Positions 1-9,001 of a stretch of DNA of 64,000 nucleotides are shown here, piece by piece (within the stretch, counting starts at the first letter, position 1; each line of letters begins with the position of its first letter). The DNA lies in assembly GCF_001742145.1 (NCBI RefSeq), contig NZ_CP015749.1:62001-126000 (forward strand). Direction: 5' to 3'. The notes under the pieces were generated by a model. That model did not search any database. It had not been told where the DNA came from and worked only from the letters and a program-made list of their open reading frames with translations. This DNA is from Pectobacterium parmentieri. GTDB taxonomy: Bacteria; Pseudomonadota; Gammaproteobacteria; Enterobacterales; Enterobacteriaceae. The translations under genes and the position numbers were made by a program.

Positions 1-382
1 AGCAGGGAAACCAGTAACACGCGCTTCAGCGCGGAGAGAGAGTAAAAACTTGTCATTATCATCGGTAAAAGGCTAAGTTGTTATATTATAACATACCGAT
101 TTTTATCGATGATGGTAGAGGGTATAGGTAAGAAAGTATGTAAGGCGATTGAGTTTGGTTTGGGGGAATATTTCGTGCGCCATTCTGCTGACAAAACCCA
201 GCTAACTTATATTGTTCACGGCATAATTTCCGCCAAAAAGCCGGGGTTCATAGGGGGCTGGCGTAGCCCCCTATGTCGGGCGCGTGCTGCGACGTAGCAT
301 GAAGATAACGGTGTTTGAAGCGCACGAAACCACCTCTAGCTCTACATAACCCATGTGACTAAAAGCCAATTCCATGAACACA
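1..382. other. Left-edge region without a convincing gene
   Basis: This stretch precedes the 3' end of the phosphoesterase gene on the minus strand. An AT-rich patch near 75-105 could be promoter-like, but no gene with recognisable content follows it. The 62-codon plus-strand reading frame at 109-297 has no clear ribosome site, runs through a strong hairpin and resembles nothing I know. I see only the hairpin listed separately. Confidence 0.5.
249..275. terminator. Strong GC-rich hairpin downstream of the phosphoesterase gene
   Basis: CATAGGGGGCT (249-259) and AGCCCCCTATG (265-275) form a perfect 11-bp stem around a five-base loop. There is no T-run on either side, so it is not a textbook intrinsic terminator. 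It lies about 110 bp beyond the minus-strand operon end and could be a processing or transcription-end structure, or a short mobile palindrome. Confidence 0.4.
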
Positions 383-2206
383 TTACACCGCTGATAAATT
401 CCCCTGCATATCAACCACAAAGCGAGTCGCTGGCTCATCGTTGATATATCCCGCGAGGATTTTTAGCATCAGGCCGAAGCGGTATTGCAGGCTTTCCGGT
501 GGTAGCGTAGCCGTTGGCGTGTAGGCAGCGAGCAGTGCGCGATACTGTTTCACTCGCGCTGCCGGAATATCTTGCCAGGCGAGATCGCTGCCGTTGCGCA
601 GGCAATACCAGTCGGTCACCAGCGTGAGCAGAGAAATATCCTGTAACCCATCGCTGCCTGCTACCGCGCTCGGTTTACGCTGGTCGGCATCAGGCAGCGC
701 GTTGGCGCTGATCGGCTCTTTTTGCTGCGCAATCCACAGCAGATCGGCACAGTTCAGCGTGTTGATGAGAGGAGATAGATCCTCCGGCCAGTCTTTTACC
801 AGAAAACGCTGGCGTACCAGCAGCGCCAGATGGTGGTGCAGGAAGTCGTAATAATCGCGGCTTTTCAGTATGTCACCCAGCGGTTCGCCGGTGCGATCCA
901 ATTCTTTCTGATAAAACGGGAACAGATGGTTGAACTGCGGCACGTTGCGTAGGACCAGCGTATCAATATCGACTCGGTCATTATGCAGCGTCGCCAGCTT
1001 CATCGCAGGTGGGTAGGCGGCCAGTGACGGCACCGCCACATTCACCAGCGTCCCCTGTGAACCGCGATACACGCCCGTGTCGTTGACGTGCAGATGACCG
1101 CTGAAATGCAGACGGATGCCTGCCGCCAGTGCCTGTTCGGCAACCTCTGGCTTCGGCGTACGCTTGATGAAGCTGTTGCTGCCGAACAGTTGTTTTTCAT
1201 CCTCTACCGTGCCGTCGAGGAAATCGACCAGCGGATAGTGCGAGAACACCAGCAGCTTCTTATTCTGCGCTTTCGCCCGCTGTACCACCGATTTCACCCA
1301 CGGCAGCATGAACGGTTTCTCGATCAGCAAGGCATTCCAGCCGGTGTTGCTGCTGGTGGAGTAGCCTTCAATCCCTTCACGTTTCTCCGGGCCGTCTTTG
1401 ACCTGATACACGTTGGCATCGATGGAAAGTAGCCACAGCCCCGCTTCCGGCTCCACCAAATAGGAGGCATCGACGATGTTCCACTGTTTGCTACCATCCG
1501 GTGAACGGGCGAGATACTGACGTTTATTGAGTTCGTCGCTGTCGCCAAACGGCGTTTCCCAGTGCAGGAAGTCATCGCGTTTAAAGAAACCAAACGGTTT
1601 CATCAGCGGCAGGCCGCGTTCATAGCCGAGTGCCTGCATCTTGGCTGTAACGATTAGCGATTGTGCGCCGCCCAGTTTAACGCCGGGTTTACTGCTCAGC
1701 AGCGTGCTGGTGCCGTCGGCGTTGAGCATTCTTTCCCACGAGTCATCCCCTTGTGGACGGTTGACATCATGGTTGCCCGGTGTGGCGAAGAAGCGCATCC
1801 CGTGACGCTGTTCGTACTGCGTCAGGATGGCGGCGATGCCTTCAACGGTAGGTTGTTGGCCGTCATCAGAATAATCGCCGGACAGCACTACGTATTTCAC
1901 CTGCTGTTTTGCCAGTTCGTCCAGCGCAGCCAGCAGCGCAAAGTAGGGCTCGTTGAAGATGCGGGTCGAATTCACCGAATCTTTCAGGGTGCGAATGGTC
2001 AGCTTCTTTCCGGTCTGCGCATCGGGCAGGCCGTCAAAATCGTAGTTGCCGTAGATATTGTGGACGTGGACATCCGAAATAATGGCAATGCGCAGCGGCC
2101 CGGCGGGCGCGGTCGTGTCGGCGTTAGCATGAAAAAAGCCGCCAGCCAGCGTAATGGCGCTGCCTGCGCCGAGCTTGACGAAAGTTCTGCGAGTGAGTGA
2201 TGTCAT
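383..2206 (-). CDS. Tat-exported calcineurin-like metallophosphoesterase
   Basis: A 607-residue phosphoesterase, probably acting in the periplasm. The N-terminus carries a twin-arginine signal (TRRTFVK followed by a hydrophobic stretch and an Ala-rich cleavage region). The metallophosphoesterase motifs appear in order: SDVHVH, GDYSDD, GNHD, SHYP and GHLH, which supply the two-metal ligands. I placed the start at 2206 because GGAG lies eight bases upstream; an upstream in-frame ATG at 2221 is less well spaced. It is the last gene of the leftward branch of the sugar cluster, 18 bp after the kinase gene. A phosphatase in an oligosaccharide-uptake operon suggests removal of phosphate from the substrate or an imported product, but the substrate cannot be read from sequence. 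Confidence 0.85.
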   Translation of the reverse strand: MTSLTRRTFVKLGAGSAITLAGGFFHANADTTAPAGPLRIAIISDVHVHNIYGNYDFDGLPDAQTGKKLTIRTLKDSVNSTRIFNEPYFALLAALDELAKQQVKYVVLSGDYSDDGQQPTVEGIAAILTQYEQRHGMRFFATPGNHDVNRPQGDDSWERMLNADGTSTLLSSKPGVKLGGAQSLIVTAKMQALGYERGLPLMKPFGFFKRDDFLHWETPFGDSDELNKRQYLARSPDGSKQWNIVDASYLVEPEAGLWLLSIDANVYQVKDGPEKREGIEGYSTSSNTGWNALLIEKPFMLPWVKSVVQRAKAQNKKLLVFSHYPLVDFLDGTVEDEKQLFGSNSFIKRTPKPEVAEQALAAGIRLHFSGHLHVNDTGVYRGSQGTLVNVAVPSLAAYPPAMKLATLHNDRVDIDTLVLRNVPQFNHLFPFYQKELDRTGEPLGDILKSRDYYDFLHHHLALLVRQRFLVKDWPEDLSPLINTLNCADLLWIAQQKEPISANALPDADQRKPSAVAGSDGLQDISLLTLVTDWYCLRNGSDLAWQDIPAARVKQYRALLAAYTPTATLPPESLQYRFGLMLKILAGYINDEPATRFVVDMQGNLSAV

Positions 2207-2224
2207 TGATGTCTCCGGCATTAT

Positions 2225-3133
2225 TTATAACGGATGGCTGTATAGCGCATAATCATGACAGGCAATCAATCGTGCGCCGTCGAGTGCATCGCCCATTGGA
2301 ACGGTGAGTTGGGATTGCCACTCGTCCGGCAGCCAAGGCCGGATATGCAGGCCAATACTGCCCATGAGCGATAAGCGAGGTGGGGCGTGGCGCGCCACGG
2401 CGGCCAACAGCAGGCTGATGTCGCTGGCCGTCCGCGTCAGCAGCGCGTTGGAAACGGCATCGCCCTGCTGAGCGCAGTCAAATACGCGACGGGCGAACTG
2501 TGCATAGTCGCCCGGTTTCGCCTGCGGGCTAAATGCCCGTAGCGCGTCAAGCGTGTTCGCGGCCTGCTCTGCGCAGGCGGAAAAGAAATCGTCGATGCTT
2601 TGGCTGAGCGTAGACGGCGCGCACCAGCCTTGCATTACATCGTAGGTGTGTTGCAGCGCTGCTAGCCCAAGGCGTGCGCCGCTGCCCTGATCGGAGATCG
2701 GGAACTCATGGCCGCCGTAGGCGGTAATTGTCTGGCTCTGCCACGCCAGCCCGCAGGAGCCGGTTCCGGCAATGACTACGCCCGCGTCTTTCCCCTGATT
2801 GACGGCCAGACAGGCACCGAGCGCATCGGTATTAAGCACCTGAGTGGCATAAGGATGAGGTAATGCCAGAAACGCCTCGTAGGCGGTGCGATGCTCCGCG
2901 CTCGCGAGTGCCAGTCCGACTTTCAGCCTGGGTACGTCATCCGGTGACAGCCCGCTGTGTTTCAGCGCCTGCGCGATGGCATCGTCTACCGACTGGCGCA
3001 CGCTCTCCACGCCGAGCAGCAGATTGGCGCGACCGCCGTGTCCTTGTCCGAGCGGTGTACCATCTGCCTGATAAATACGCGCCCGACAGCCTGTGCCGCC
3101 GCCATCCACACCCGCATAGAGCCATGTCGTCAT
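2225..3133 (-). CDS. BadF/BadG-type sugar kinase (N-acetylglucosamine kinase-like)
   Basis: A 302-residue member of the BadF/BadG/BcrA/BcrD ATPase group, which belongs to the actin/hexokinase-like superfamily. It shows the phosphate-1 loop GVDGGGTGCRA near residues 8-18, an IAGTGSCGLAW motif around residue 120, and an SDQGSGARLG stretch typical of the GlcNAc kinase branch. It probably phosphorylates an amino sugar or other monosaccharide released after import. The start overlaps the stop of the upstream 183-residue gene as ATGA, which indicates translational coupling. The true substrate is not defined by sequence. Confidence 0.8.
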   Translation of the reverse strand: MTTWLYAGVDGGGTGCRARIYQADGTPLGQGHGGRANLLLGVESVRQSVDDAIAQALKHSGLSPDDVPRLKVGLALASAEHRTAYEAFLALPHPYATQVLNTDALGACLAVNQGKDAGVVIAGTGSCGLAWQSQTITAYGGHEFPISDQGSGARLGLAALQHTYDVMQGWCAPSTLSQSIDDFFSACAEQAANTLDALRAFSPQAKPGDYAQFARRVFDCAQQGDAVSNALLTRTASDISLLLAAVARHAPPRLSLMGSIGLHIRPWLPDEWQSQLTVPMGDALDGARLIACHDYALYSHPL

Positions 3134-3681
3134 GATGCGCTCGCTCCTGAATCCAGATAAGGAAGACAGGCCACCGCCAGATCGCCGCTGAGGCTGACGA
3201 TTTCAGCCTCTGAGGCTGGCAGGCTGTTGAGCAGCAGGATTAACTCGCTGGCGCAGCGTGTCAGCAACTGCTCCGCCAGTGCATCCTGCGGGTGTACCAG
3301 CACAACATGCCCAAGCGTGGCGTAATCGTTGGCCTGCGCCTGCTTTGACCAGTCGATCACCCGATCAACATGGTTATCGAAGTGTTGAAACAGCGCTTCA
3401 CTGAGTGGCGTAAGCGGGGTGATGCCCTCAACGGCCTGAAGCATTTCCTGCACCGCCCACAGCCCCAGCCGCGAGAGGCTGGCCGGATTACCTATGGGGA
3501 AACTGTCGCCGCTGCGACAGGTCAGGATCCCGTCATGCCAGTGTAGCAGCCGGGTAAAACCGCCCGTGACGAGAAGATAGCGGTTTTGTCCCGGCCAGCG
3601 CTGTTCGCACAATGTGCTTTCCCACGAGCGATCAAAGGGACGATCGCCATCGATGTCGATCTCCCTCAGTTGCCATTTCAC
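3130..3681 (-). CDS. Half-length relative of the neighbouring kinase
   Basis: A 183-residue protein read from a GTG start that overlaps the binding-protein stop as GTGA; it in turn overlaps the kinase start as ATGA. It looks like the C-terminal half of a BadF-type kinase. Its segment SRLGLWAVQEML aligns with ARLGLAALQHTY of the neighbour, and ALAEQLLTRCASELILLLNSLP aligns with AVSNALLTRTASDISLLLAAVA. The N-terminal phosphate-1 loop is missing, so it is unlikely to be an active kinase alone. It may form a heteromer with the full kinase or be a decaying duplicate; tight coupling on both sides argues that it is still translated. Confidence 0.65.
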   Translation of the reverse strand: MKWQLREIDIDGDRPFDRSWESTLCEQRWPGQNRYLLVTGGFTRLLHWHDGILTCRSGDSFPIGNPASLSRLGLWAVQEMLQAVEGITPLTPLSEALFQHFDNHVDRVIDWSKQAQANDYATLGHVVLVHPQDALAEQLLTRCASELILLLNSLPASEAEIVSLSGDLAVACLPYLDSGASAS

Positions 3682-4985
3682 GGTGCGCTTTTCCGCTGTT
3701 GTTGATTGGTCGCAATCGTTTCGTTGAGGCGCTTCACATCGTTTGACGTCAGGCGCAGATACTCATCAAACGACACTTGATCGTTCAGATATTGCGTAAA
3801 GCGCGTCAGGATGATGGGGTACAGCTCGTTCGCCCCCAGGCTTTCCATGCGCTCCCAGTCAAAGACGTAAGACGGGATCTTTTTGATCTCTTCGCGTGCG
3901 GTATTCAGGCCGTCGATCACATGCTTATCTTTAGTCTGGTAGTGCAGATCGGTAATATCCGCGCCGACGATGATATTGAAGTGCTCGGCGATCTCACGCT
4001 GCAACGGCTCGCTGCCCAGCCACTCCATGAACTCGGCCACTTCCTGCGGGTGTTTGGTGGTGGTGAACGGCATGATGAAGGTCGCTCCGCCCATCGAAAT
4101 ACACTTCTCTTTGCAAGGCGCTGGCAGCACTTTCCAGTCAAAACCATCGCCGATCTGTTTACTGAACTGGTTCAACAGCCAGTTGCCGGAGAAGTAGGTC
4201 ACGATGTTGCCGTTCACGAAATCGTCCGCCATGCTCTTATACTGGCCGCCGCCCGCTGCGCCCCACATTTCGCGTGGGAACACGCCTTCATCCGACCAGC
4301 GTTTCAGATCCTTAATCCACTGCTGTGCAGCCGCATCTGGGAAGTTGATTAGCCCATCTTTATCGTAACGTGCGCCGTAAGAGTAAGCCGGGCCGGAGAA
4401 GCGGAAACCGCTGCGGTCGATGGTAAAGGGAATATGCACGCCGGTCTTTTCCGCGACCAGCTTCGAGGCTTTCATCAAATCATCAATCGTGTAGCCCGGC
4501 TGCGGCAGGGGAACGCCCGCCTGTTCAAATAGCGTCACGTTAACGAACGGGAGATCGGCGGTCCAGGACGCGACAAAACCCGGCAGCGCATCGGCTTTAT
4601 GCACGCCTTTAACGCGCATGACCTTTTCGATACCCGTGCTATAGCGTTTCTCGAATGCGGCAGGATCTTTCAGGTAGGGACGCAAATCCAGCGTATAGCC
4701 GAGCAGCCCCATCTGCGTGGTTTTGGCAATATCGGGGCCTAAGCCTGCCGCTAGTTGCATCGGCAACTGTGTTTGCAGCGCGTTATAGCCCGTGCTGACG
4801 AAATTCACATCGATGCGTTCATTACTTTGGGAGAAGGATTTAACTTTCTGCTCCATGAAATGCACTAATTCGGGATCGTCGTCACTATATAAAAATGTTA
4901 TTTGCGTTTTGGCGGCTAACGCGCTGCTGCTGAATAACCCCAGCGTAAGAGCGGAAAAAAATAACGCGGTGTTGGGACGCATCAT
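3678..4985 (-). CDS. ABC transporter extracellular sugar-binding protein
   Basis: A periplasmic solute-binding protein of the family-1 (MalE/UgpB-like) type, about 435 residues. The start MMRPNTALFFSALTLGLFSSSALAA is a clear Sec signal peptide. I chose the ATG at 4985 because GGAG sits six bases upstream; a GTG at 4997 is also in frame. The mature part has the usual binding-protein layout, with an Asp/Glu-rich N-terminal lobe and a Trp-rich ligand region. It is the first gene of the leftward branch and faces the ATPase and permease genes of the rightward branch, so the two branches make up one complete importer. The GH105 neighbour suggests an unsaturated oligogalacturonide or rhamnogalacturonan-type ligand. 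Confidence 0.85.
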   Translation of the reverse strand: MMRPNTALFFSALTLGLFSSSALAAKTQITFLYSDDDPELVHFMEQKVKSFSQSNERIDVNFVSTGYNALQTQLPMQLAAGLGPDIAKTTQMGLLGYTLDLRPYLKDPAAFEKRYSTGIEKVMRVKGVHKADALPGFVASWTADLPFVNVTLFEQAGVPLPQPGYTIDDLMKASKLVAEKTGVHIPFTIDRSGFRFSGPAYSYGARYDKDGLINFPDAAAQQWIKDLKRWSDEGVFPREMWGAAGGGQYKSMADDFVNGNIVTYFSGNWLLNQFSKQIGDGFDWKVLPAPCKEKCISMGGATFIMPFTTTKHPQEVAEFMEWLGSEPLQREIAEHFNIIVGADITDLHYQTKDKHVIDGLNTAREEIKKIPSYVFDWERMESLGANELYPIILTRFTQYLNDQVSFDEYLRLTSNDVKRLNETIATNQQQRKSAP

Positions 4986-5080
4986 AAACATCTCCACATC
5001 ATAGGTTTGATTAATGGCTGAAATACCCTGGCGTTGCCTGCGAGGTTATTTTTATTCCTGTGATTTATTCTCTGTCCTAA

Positions 5081-5100
5081 TTAATGCAAATTTGCATTAA
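5081..5100. promoter_or_regulatory. Palindromic operator 1 of the sugar cluster
   Basis: TTAATGCAAATTTGCATTAA is a perfect 20-bp palindrome about 95 bp upstream of the binding-protein start. An almost identical copy lies at 5277-5296. Paired palindromes in the only divergent promoter region of a cluster that encodes its own LacI-family regulator (12176-13225) make it the likely regulator binding site. Binding itself is inferred. Confidence 0.7.
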
Positions 5101-5197
5101 CCTGTCATTTTCATCATGCAATCATGGACAGAAGCCCGACTGATTTATGTGAGGCAGATTAAAGATATTTTAAATGTTGGTTTAAATAAAGTATTTT

Positions 5198-5213
5198 TGT
5201 GATATTAATCACA
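5198..5213. promoter_or_regulatory. CRP (catabolite activator) binding site
   Basis: TGTGATATTAATCACA matches the CRP consensus TGTGA-N6-TCACA at every fixed position. It lies between the two operator palindromes, midway between the divergent genes, where it could activate both directions. Catabolite control is usual for plant-sugar uptake clusters. Confidence 0.75.
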
Positions 5214-5276
5214 TATATAAATATGAGAATCTTATTTATTAATGCGAAATGTCAATAAATGAATGCAAAAGACAAT

Positions 5277-5296
5277 TTAATGCAAATTTGCATTGT
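5277..5296. promoter_or_regulatory. Palindromic operator 2 of the sugar cluster
   Basis: TTAATGCAAATTTGCATTGT repeats the palindrome at 5081-5100 with changes only in its last two bases. The centres are 196 bp apart, so one regulator dimer pair could bridge both by looping around the CRP site. It lies about 130 bp upstream of the 820-residue gene. Confidence 0.7.
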
Positions 5297-5428
5297 GGTT
5301 GCGAGTTGATGGTGCAGGGAATCAACTGTTGCCCTAAATATTGGCAGCGTGTGCACAGTGAAGGTGCAAATAAATTTAGTCATACGTTTTCGTTATTTTA
5401 TTCGTCAAAACCGTAAACAGGATTCCGT

Positions 5429-7891
5429 ATGAATATCGGTTGGAAATTAAAGAAGAACGGCGTCATTAATCGGTTTCTGATTACCGAACTGACGGAAAAA
5501 CGTTATTTCGCCGAGCCGGATACGCTGGCTGATAAGGTGAATTACCGCTTTATCAACGGTTTTGTCGATGTTGGTGTTTTACCCTGCCGCGTGCGTTTTT
5601 TGCAGGAAGAAGCAAAGCGTGAGGTGACGTTGCCTGAAGATCTTCATTTCCCGCTGATGTGGAGCGGCGGCGATGAAAGCCGCAGTGTGAATTTCAGTGA
5701 TTTCTGGCCGTGTCCGGTTCATGTTCAGCGCTTTTCTCGCTGTGTTATCCACAGCGACAGTGCGCAGGCGGCGCCGTTTACCCTCAGCACCTGCGGCGGT
5801 ATTACGCTGTGGCTGAACGGCGAGCCGATTACTCGCTTTACGCCCTTTACCCGTAATACTGAACAAACCTGTGACATCATGCTGCCGCTGCAAGCGGGGG
5901 CGAACACGCTGGTCGTGCATAGCGAAGAACTGTGCGAGCGTGATACCGATTATCTATTCAGCCTGTGCTATCAGGGGGAAGACACGCTCTTCTGGCAGCT
6001 TGATGACGATGCGGCACTTAGCGAACAACTGACCGAACTGGATAGCTGGGTTAACGGGCTGACGTTGGAAAATAACCTGATCCAACCGCCCGTGCTGGTG
6101 CTGAACAGCACGCAGCCGCTGCCGGAATCCGTGACGATGGCGCACCGTCTGATTGGCAACGTCAACGAATCTGTCCCCGTATGGCAGCAGAAACAAACGC
6201 TGCCTGCGGGCAATCTGGGCTGGCAGGTGGATTTACCCGCCGTTCTGGTCGGTTACTACGATCTGGTCTGCGCCGCGACCTGTAACGGCATTACGCTGAC
6301 GCGCACCCTGAGCTTTGGACGCCTGCCATCGCAGACGATGCCTGCGTTACCGACGCTGGCTGCGCGGCGTGAAGCGGTGTTGCGCCATACTGCGCGGCAC
6401 GGTTTTGAGCGCCTCGGACGGCTGTTGGCGATTGTCGCGACGGGCGAGGGCAGCGATGCCGCTACGCCGATTCTCAACAGCGCGCTGCAAAAAATCAGCC
6501 GCCGTGAAGACTGCGCGGATTTCCAACTGGTGCCGCTGATTTGGCTGTGGCAGCGCTATCAGGGGCAACAACTGCCACCGCAGGACTGGCGGCGCGTGCG
6601 CAGCGCCATTCTTGGCTTCCGCTACTGGATTGATGAACCGGGCAACGACACCATGTGGTTTTGGAGTGAGAACCACTGCCTGTGTTTCCACGTCGCGCAA
6701 TATCTGGCCGGACAAAACTTCCCTGATGACACTTTCCCGTGCAGCGGCCGCCGTGGTCTGGAGCAAAAGGCGATTGCTCATGAGCGCCTGACGCGCTGGT
6801 TTGATTCCATTCTGGAACACGGGCTGGTGGAGTGGAACTCGGCGGCCTATTACCCCATCGATCTGATTGGGCTGGTGGCGCTGTACGAACTGGCGCAGGA
6901 CGCCGATCTGCGCGAGAAATCTCGCGTGGTGATTGACCGCATCATGCTGATGACGGCGTGGGTGCATCAGAATGGCGTCGCGGTTGGCACCATGGGACGT
7001 GCCTACGATAAAGAGCTGCGTTCCGGCATGTTGACCGAACTGTCCGGCCTGTGTGCGCTGATGTGGGGCGAGGGCTGGCTGATTCCGCACTGTGCCGCGC
7101 TGCCGCTGCTGTGCCTGAGCGACTATCAGCCGCCGGAAACGACGGATCGGGTTGCGCACTGGTCACTGCCACACGGCGCAGAAGCCCGCTGGGTGCAGGG
7201 GCTGAACCGTAGTGCCCGCATTATTGCCTGGAAGCAGCGCGATGTCGCCTTTTCTTCGGTTTTCGACCATCACCCCGGCGAGCCTGGACACCAACAGCAT
7301 CTGTTGGATGTGCGGCTAGGCACGCATTATGCCGCCCGTCTGTGGGTAAACCACCCCGGTGAGGATCGTCCTGACGGTGTGCATCGACCTTCGTACTGGA
7401 CGGGTAACGGGCGCTTGCCACACCTGATGCAATACCGTAATCGCGCGCTGATGGTGTTCGATCTGCAACAGGATGTCCGCCCGTGGACGCACCTCTATTT
7501 GCCACAAACCGCGCTGGATGACGTCATCGTTGAAGACGTTTGGTGCTTTGTACGCGGCGGCAACGGCTATGCCGCTTTCCATAATCCCGCCGGATTACAG
7601 CCATTTGCGACCGCAGGCCAGCAGGCGGAAGGTGAACTGCGGGCGTATGGCGAACAGAACGTGTGGTTCGTTGCTGTGGACAGCGGCGACGGTGCGGAAG
7701 GATTCGCCGCGTTTGCTGCCCGCTTCCGGGGGCGCTCTTTGGTTCAGGATAGCAACGGCGTGTGTATTGACGATCCCGATTACGGAGAACTGGCCTTTAG
7801 CCACAAAACAGGGTTCAGCGTAGCCCAGCAGCCGTTCGTTTTTCCCGACGATGTCCCGGTCGTCCCGCAGTTCAACACAGGAAACCCATGA
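5429..7891 (+). CDS. Uncharacterised 820-residue protein of the sugar cluster
   Basis: I do not recognise this family with confidence. There is no signal peptide or membrane segment, so it is probably cytoplasmic. Residues about 1-320 look beta-rich. Residues about 320-600 are helical and Trp-rich, with a WFWSENHCLCFHVAQYLAGQ stretch near 405-425 and repeated ALYELA/LSGLCALMW helices that recall (alpha/alpha)6-barrel lyases or hydrolases. The C-terminal part turns beta-rich again, with histidine- and arginine-containing segments. This order (beta domain, alpha-toroid, beta-sandwich) occurs in heparinase/alginate-lyase-type and some glycosidase enzymes. It is the first gene of the rightward operon and is followed after one base by the GH105 gene, so a role in breaking down the imported oligosaccharide is likely but unproven. 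Confidence 0.6.
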   Translation: MNIGWKLKKNGVINRFLITELTEKRYFAEPDTLADKVNYRFINGFVDVGVLPCRVRFLQEEAKREVTLPEDLHFPLMWSGGDESRSVNFSDFWPCPVHVQRFSRCVIHSDSAQAAPFTLSTCGGITLWLNGEPITRFTPFTRNTEQTCDIMLPLQAGANTLVVHSEELCERDTDYLFSLCYQGEDTLFWQLDDDAALSEQLTELDSWVNGLTLENNLIQPPVLVLNSTQPLPESVTMAHRLIGNVNESVPVWQQKQTLPAGNLGWQVDLPAVLVGYYDLVCAATCNGITLTRTLSFGRLPSQTMPALPTLAARREAVLRHTARHGFERLGRLLAIVATGEGSDAATPILNSALQKISRREDCADFQLVPLIWLWQRYQGQQLPPQDWRRVRSAILGFRYWIDEPGNDTMWFWSENHCLCFHVAQYLAGQNFPDDTFPCSGRRGLEQKAIAHERLTRWFDSILEHGLVEWNSAAYYPIDLIGLVALYELAQDADLREKSRVVIDRIMLMTAWVHQNGVAVGTMGRAYDKELRSGMLTELSGLCALMWGEGWLIPHCAALPLLCLSDYQPPETTDRVAHWSLPHGAEARWVQGLNRSARIIAWKQRDVAFSSVFDHHPGEPGHQQHLLDVRLGTHYAARLWVNHPGEDRPDGVHRPSYWTGNGRLPHLMQYRNRALMVFDLQQDVRPWTHLYLPQTALDDVIVEDVWCFVRGGNGYAAFHNPAGLQPFATAGQQAEGELRAYGEQNVWFVAVDSGDGAEGFAAFAARFRGRSLVQDSNGVCIDDPDYGELAFSHKTGFSVAQQPFVFPDDVPVVPQFNTGNP

Positions 7892-7892
7892 C

Positions 7893-8999
7893 ATGCAGAC
7901 AGGCTCACTTAACCGACAACAAACCGAAGCGCTGTTAGCGCAGGTAGCGCGGGCGTTTTGCCGCCTGAAAGCGATTGATAGCGTAACGCAGGACGACGCA
8001 CCGGACGCTGGGCTAACGATTCAATTTGAAGAGTGGGATTGGGAAGTTGGTGTCGGGTTGTACGGTTTCTGGAAGCTGGCGCATCTGACGCAGGACGACA
8101 CCATGCTGACGACGCTGGCGAACTGGTATCAACAAAAGCTGGATGCTGGGTTGCCGCCGCGTCAGATCAACTCGACGGCACCGATGCTGGTGCTGGCGCT
8201 GCTGTGTCAGGACAAACCGGATGCGCCCGCGCAGTGGCGTGAAACCGTGAGCAACTGGGCGGACTGGCTGCTGCACTCGCTGCCGAAAACCGAAGACGGC
8301 GGCTTCCAGCATACGGTGAAAGAACGGCCGAATACCGGGCAATTGTGGGACGACACGCTGTTTATGGCCGGTCTGTTTCTGGTGGTCGCAGGGAAACTGC
8401 TTTCCCGTCGTGATCTGATCGAAGAGGCGGAATATCAGCTCGTCACGCACGCGCGCTATCTGGCCGACGTGCGCAGCGGGCTGTGGTATCACGGCTGGAC
8501 GTTCGTCGGCCGCCATCACTATGCCAATGCGTTTTGGGGGCGCGGCAACGCGTGGATCACGCTGGTGCTGCCGGAAATGCGGGTGCTGGCGGAGGATCAA
8601 CTGTCCGCGCCGGTATTGCGCACGCTGGAAGCGATTCTGGAACAGCAAACGGCAACGCTGGCGCGTGTCCAGCACGATTCTGGCCTGTGGCACACACTGC
8701 TGGATGACCCGGATTCACCGCTGGAAACCTCCGCCAGTGCCGGATTCATCGCTGGCATCCTGACAGCGAGGCGGCTGGGGATGCTGCACGATTTCCCGCA
8801 GGACGTGCTGGAAAAAGGCTATGCCGCCGTGGTGGCGCAGATTGACGCACAGGGTGTAGTGCAAGGTGTCTCGGACGGCACGGCGATGGGGCATGATTTG
8901 CAGTTCTATCGCGATATTCCCAATGTTGCCGTGCCTTACGGGCAGGCGCTGGTGATGCTGATGTTATTGGCACAGTTAGATTCTGTTTGCGAGGGCTGA
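7893..8999 (+). CDS. GH88/105 unsaturated glycuronyl hydrolase
   Basis: A 368-residue glycoside hydrolase of the family 88/105 group (YteR/RhiN-like), which removes the 4,5-unsaturated uronate left at the non-reducing end by polysaccharide lyases. The motif [13 protein letters not shown] at residues 151-163 contains the aspartate expected as catalytic acid (Asp153 or Asp154), and FWGRGNAW is the family signature near residue 210. It has no signal peptide, which fits cytoplasmic action after import. I used the ATG at 7893 because AGGAA lies nine bases upstream; the longer frame overlaps the preceding gene. The substrate could be rhamnogalacturonan, pectin or another lyase product. Confidence 0.85.
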   Translation: MQTGSLNRQQTEALLAQVARAFCRLKAIDSVTQDDAPDAGLTIQFEEWDWEVGVGLYGFWKLAHLTQDDTMLTTLANWYQQKLDAGLPPRQINSTAPMLVLALLCQDKPDAPAQWRETVSNWADWLLHSLPKTEDGGFQHTVKERPNTGQLWDDTLFMAGLFLVVAGKLLSRRDLIEEAEYQLVTHARYLADVRSGLWYHGWTFVGRHHYANAFWGRGNAWITLVLPEMRVLAEDQLSAPVLRTLEAILEQQTATLARVQHDSGLWHTLLDDPDSPLETSASAGFIAGILTARRLGMLHDFPQDVLEKGYAAVVAQIDAQGVVQGVSDGTAMGHDLQFYRDIPNVAVPYGQALVMLMLLAQLDSVCEG

Positions 9000-9001
9000 C
9001 A

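Noticed and set aside
109..297. A 62-codon plus-strand frame at the left edge
   Set aside because: No clear ribosome site, runs through a perfect hairpin, and shows no recognisable protein features.
1661..2200. A 179-codon plus-strand frame opposite the phosphoesterase gene
   Set aside because: It lies wholly inside a gene with clear motifs on the other strand; GC-rich DNA keeps antisense frames open.
6347..7159. A 270-codon antisense frame inside the 820-residue gene
   Set aside because: Its composition is that of a shadow frame, and the sense gene has a good start and operon context.
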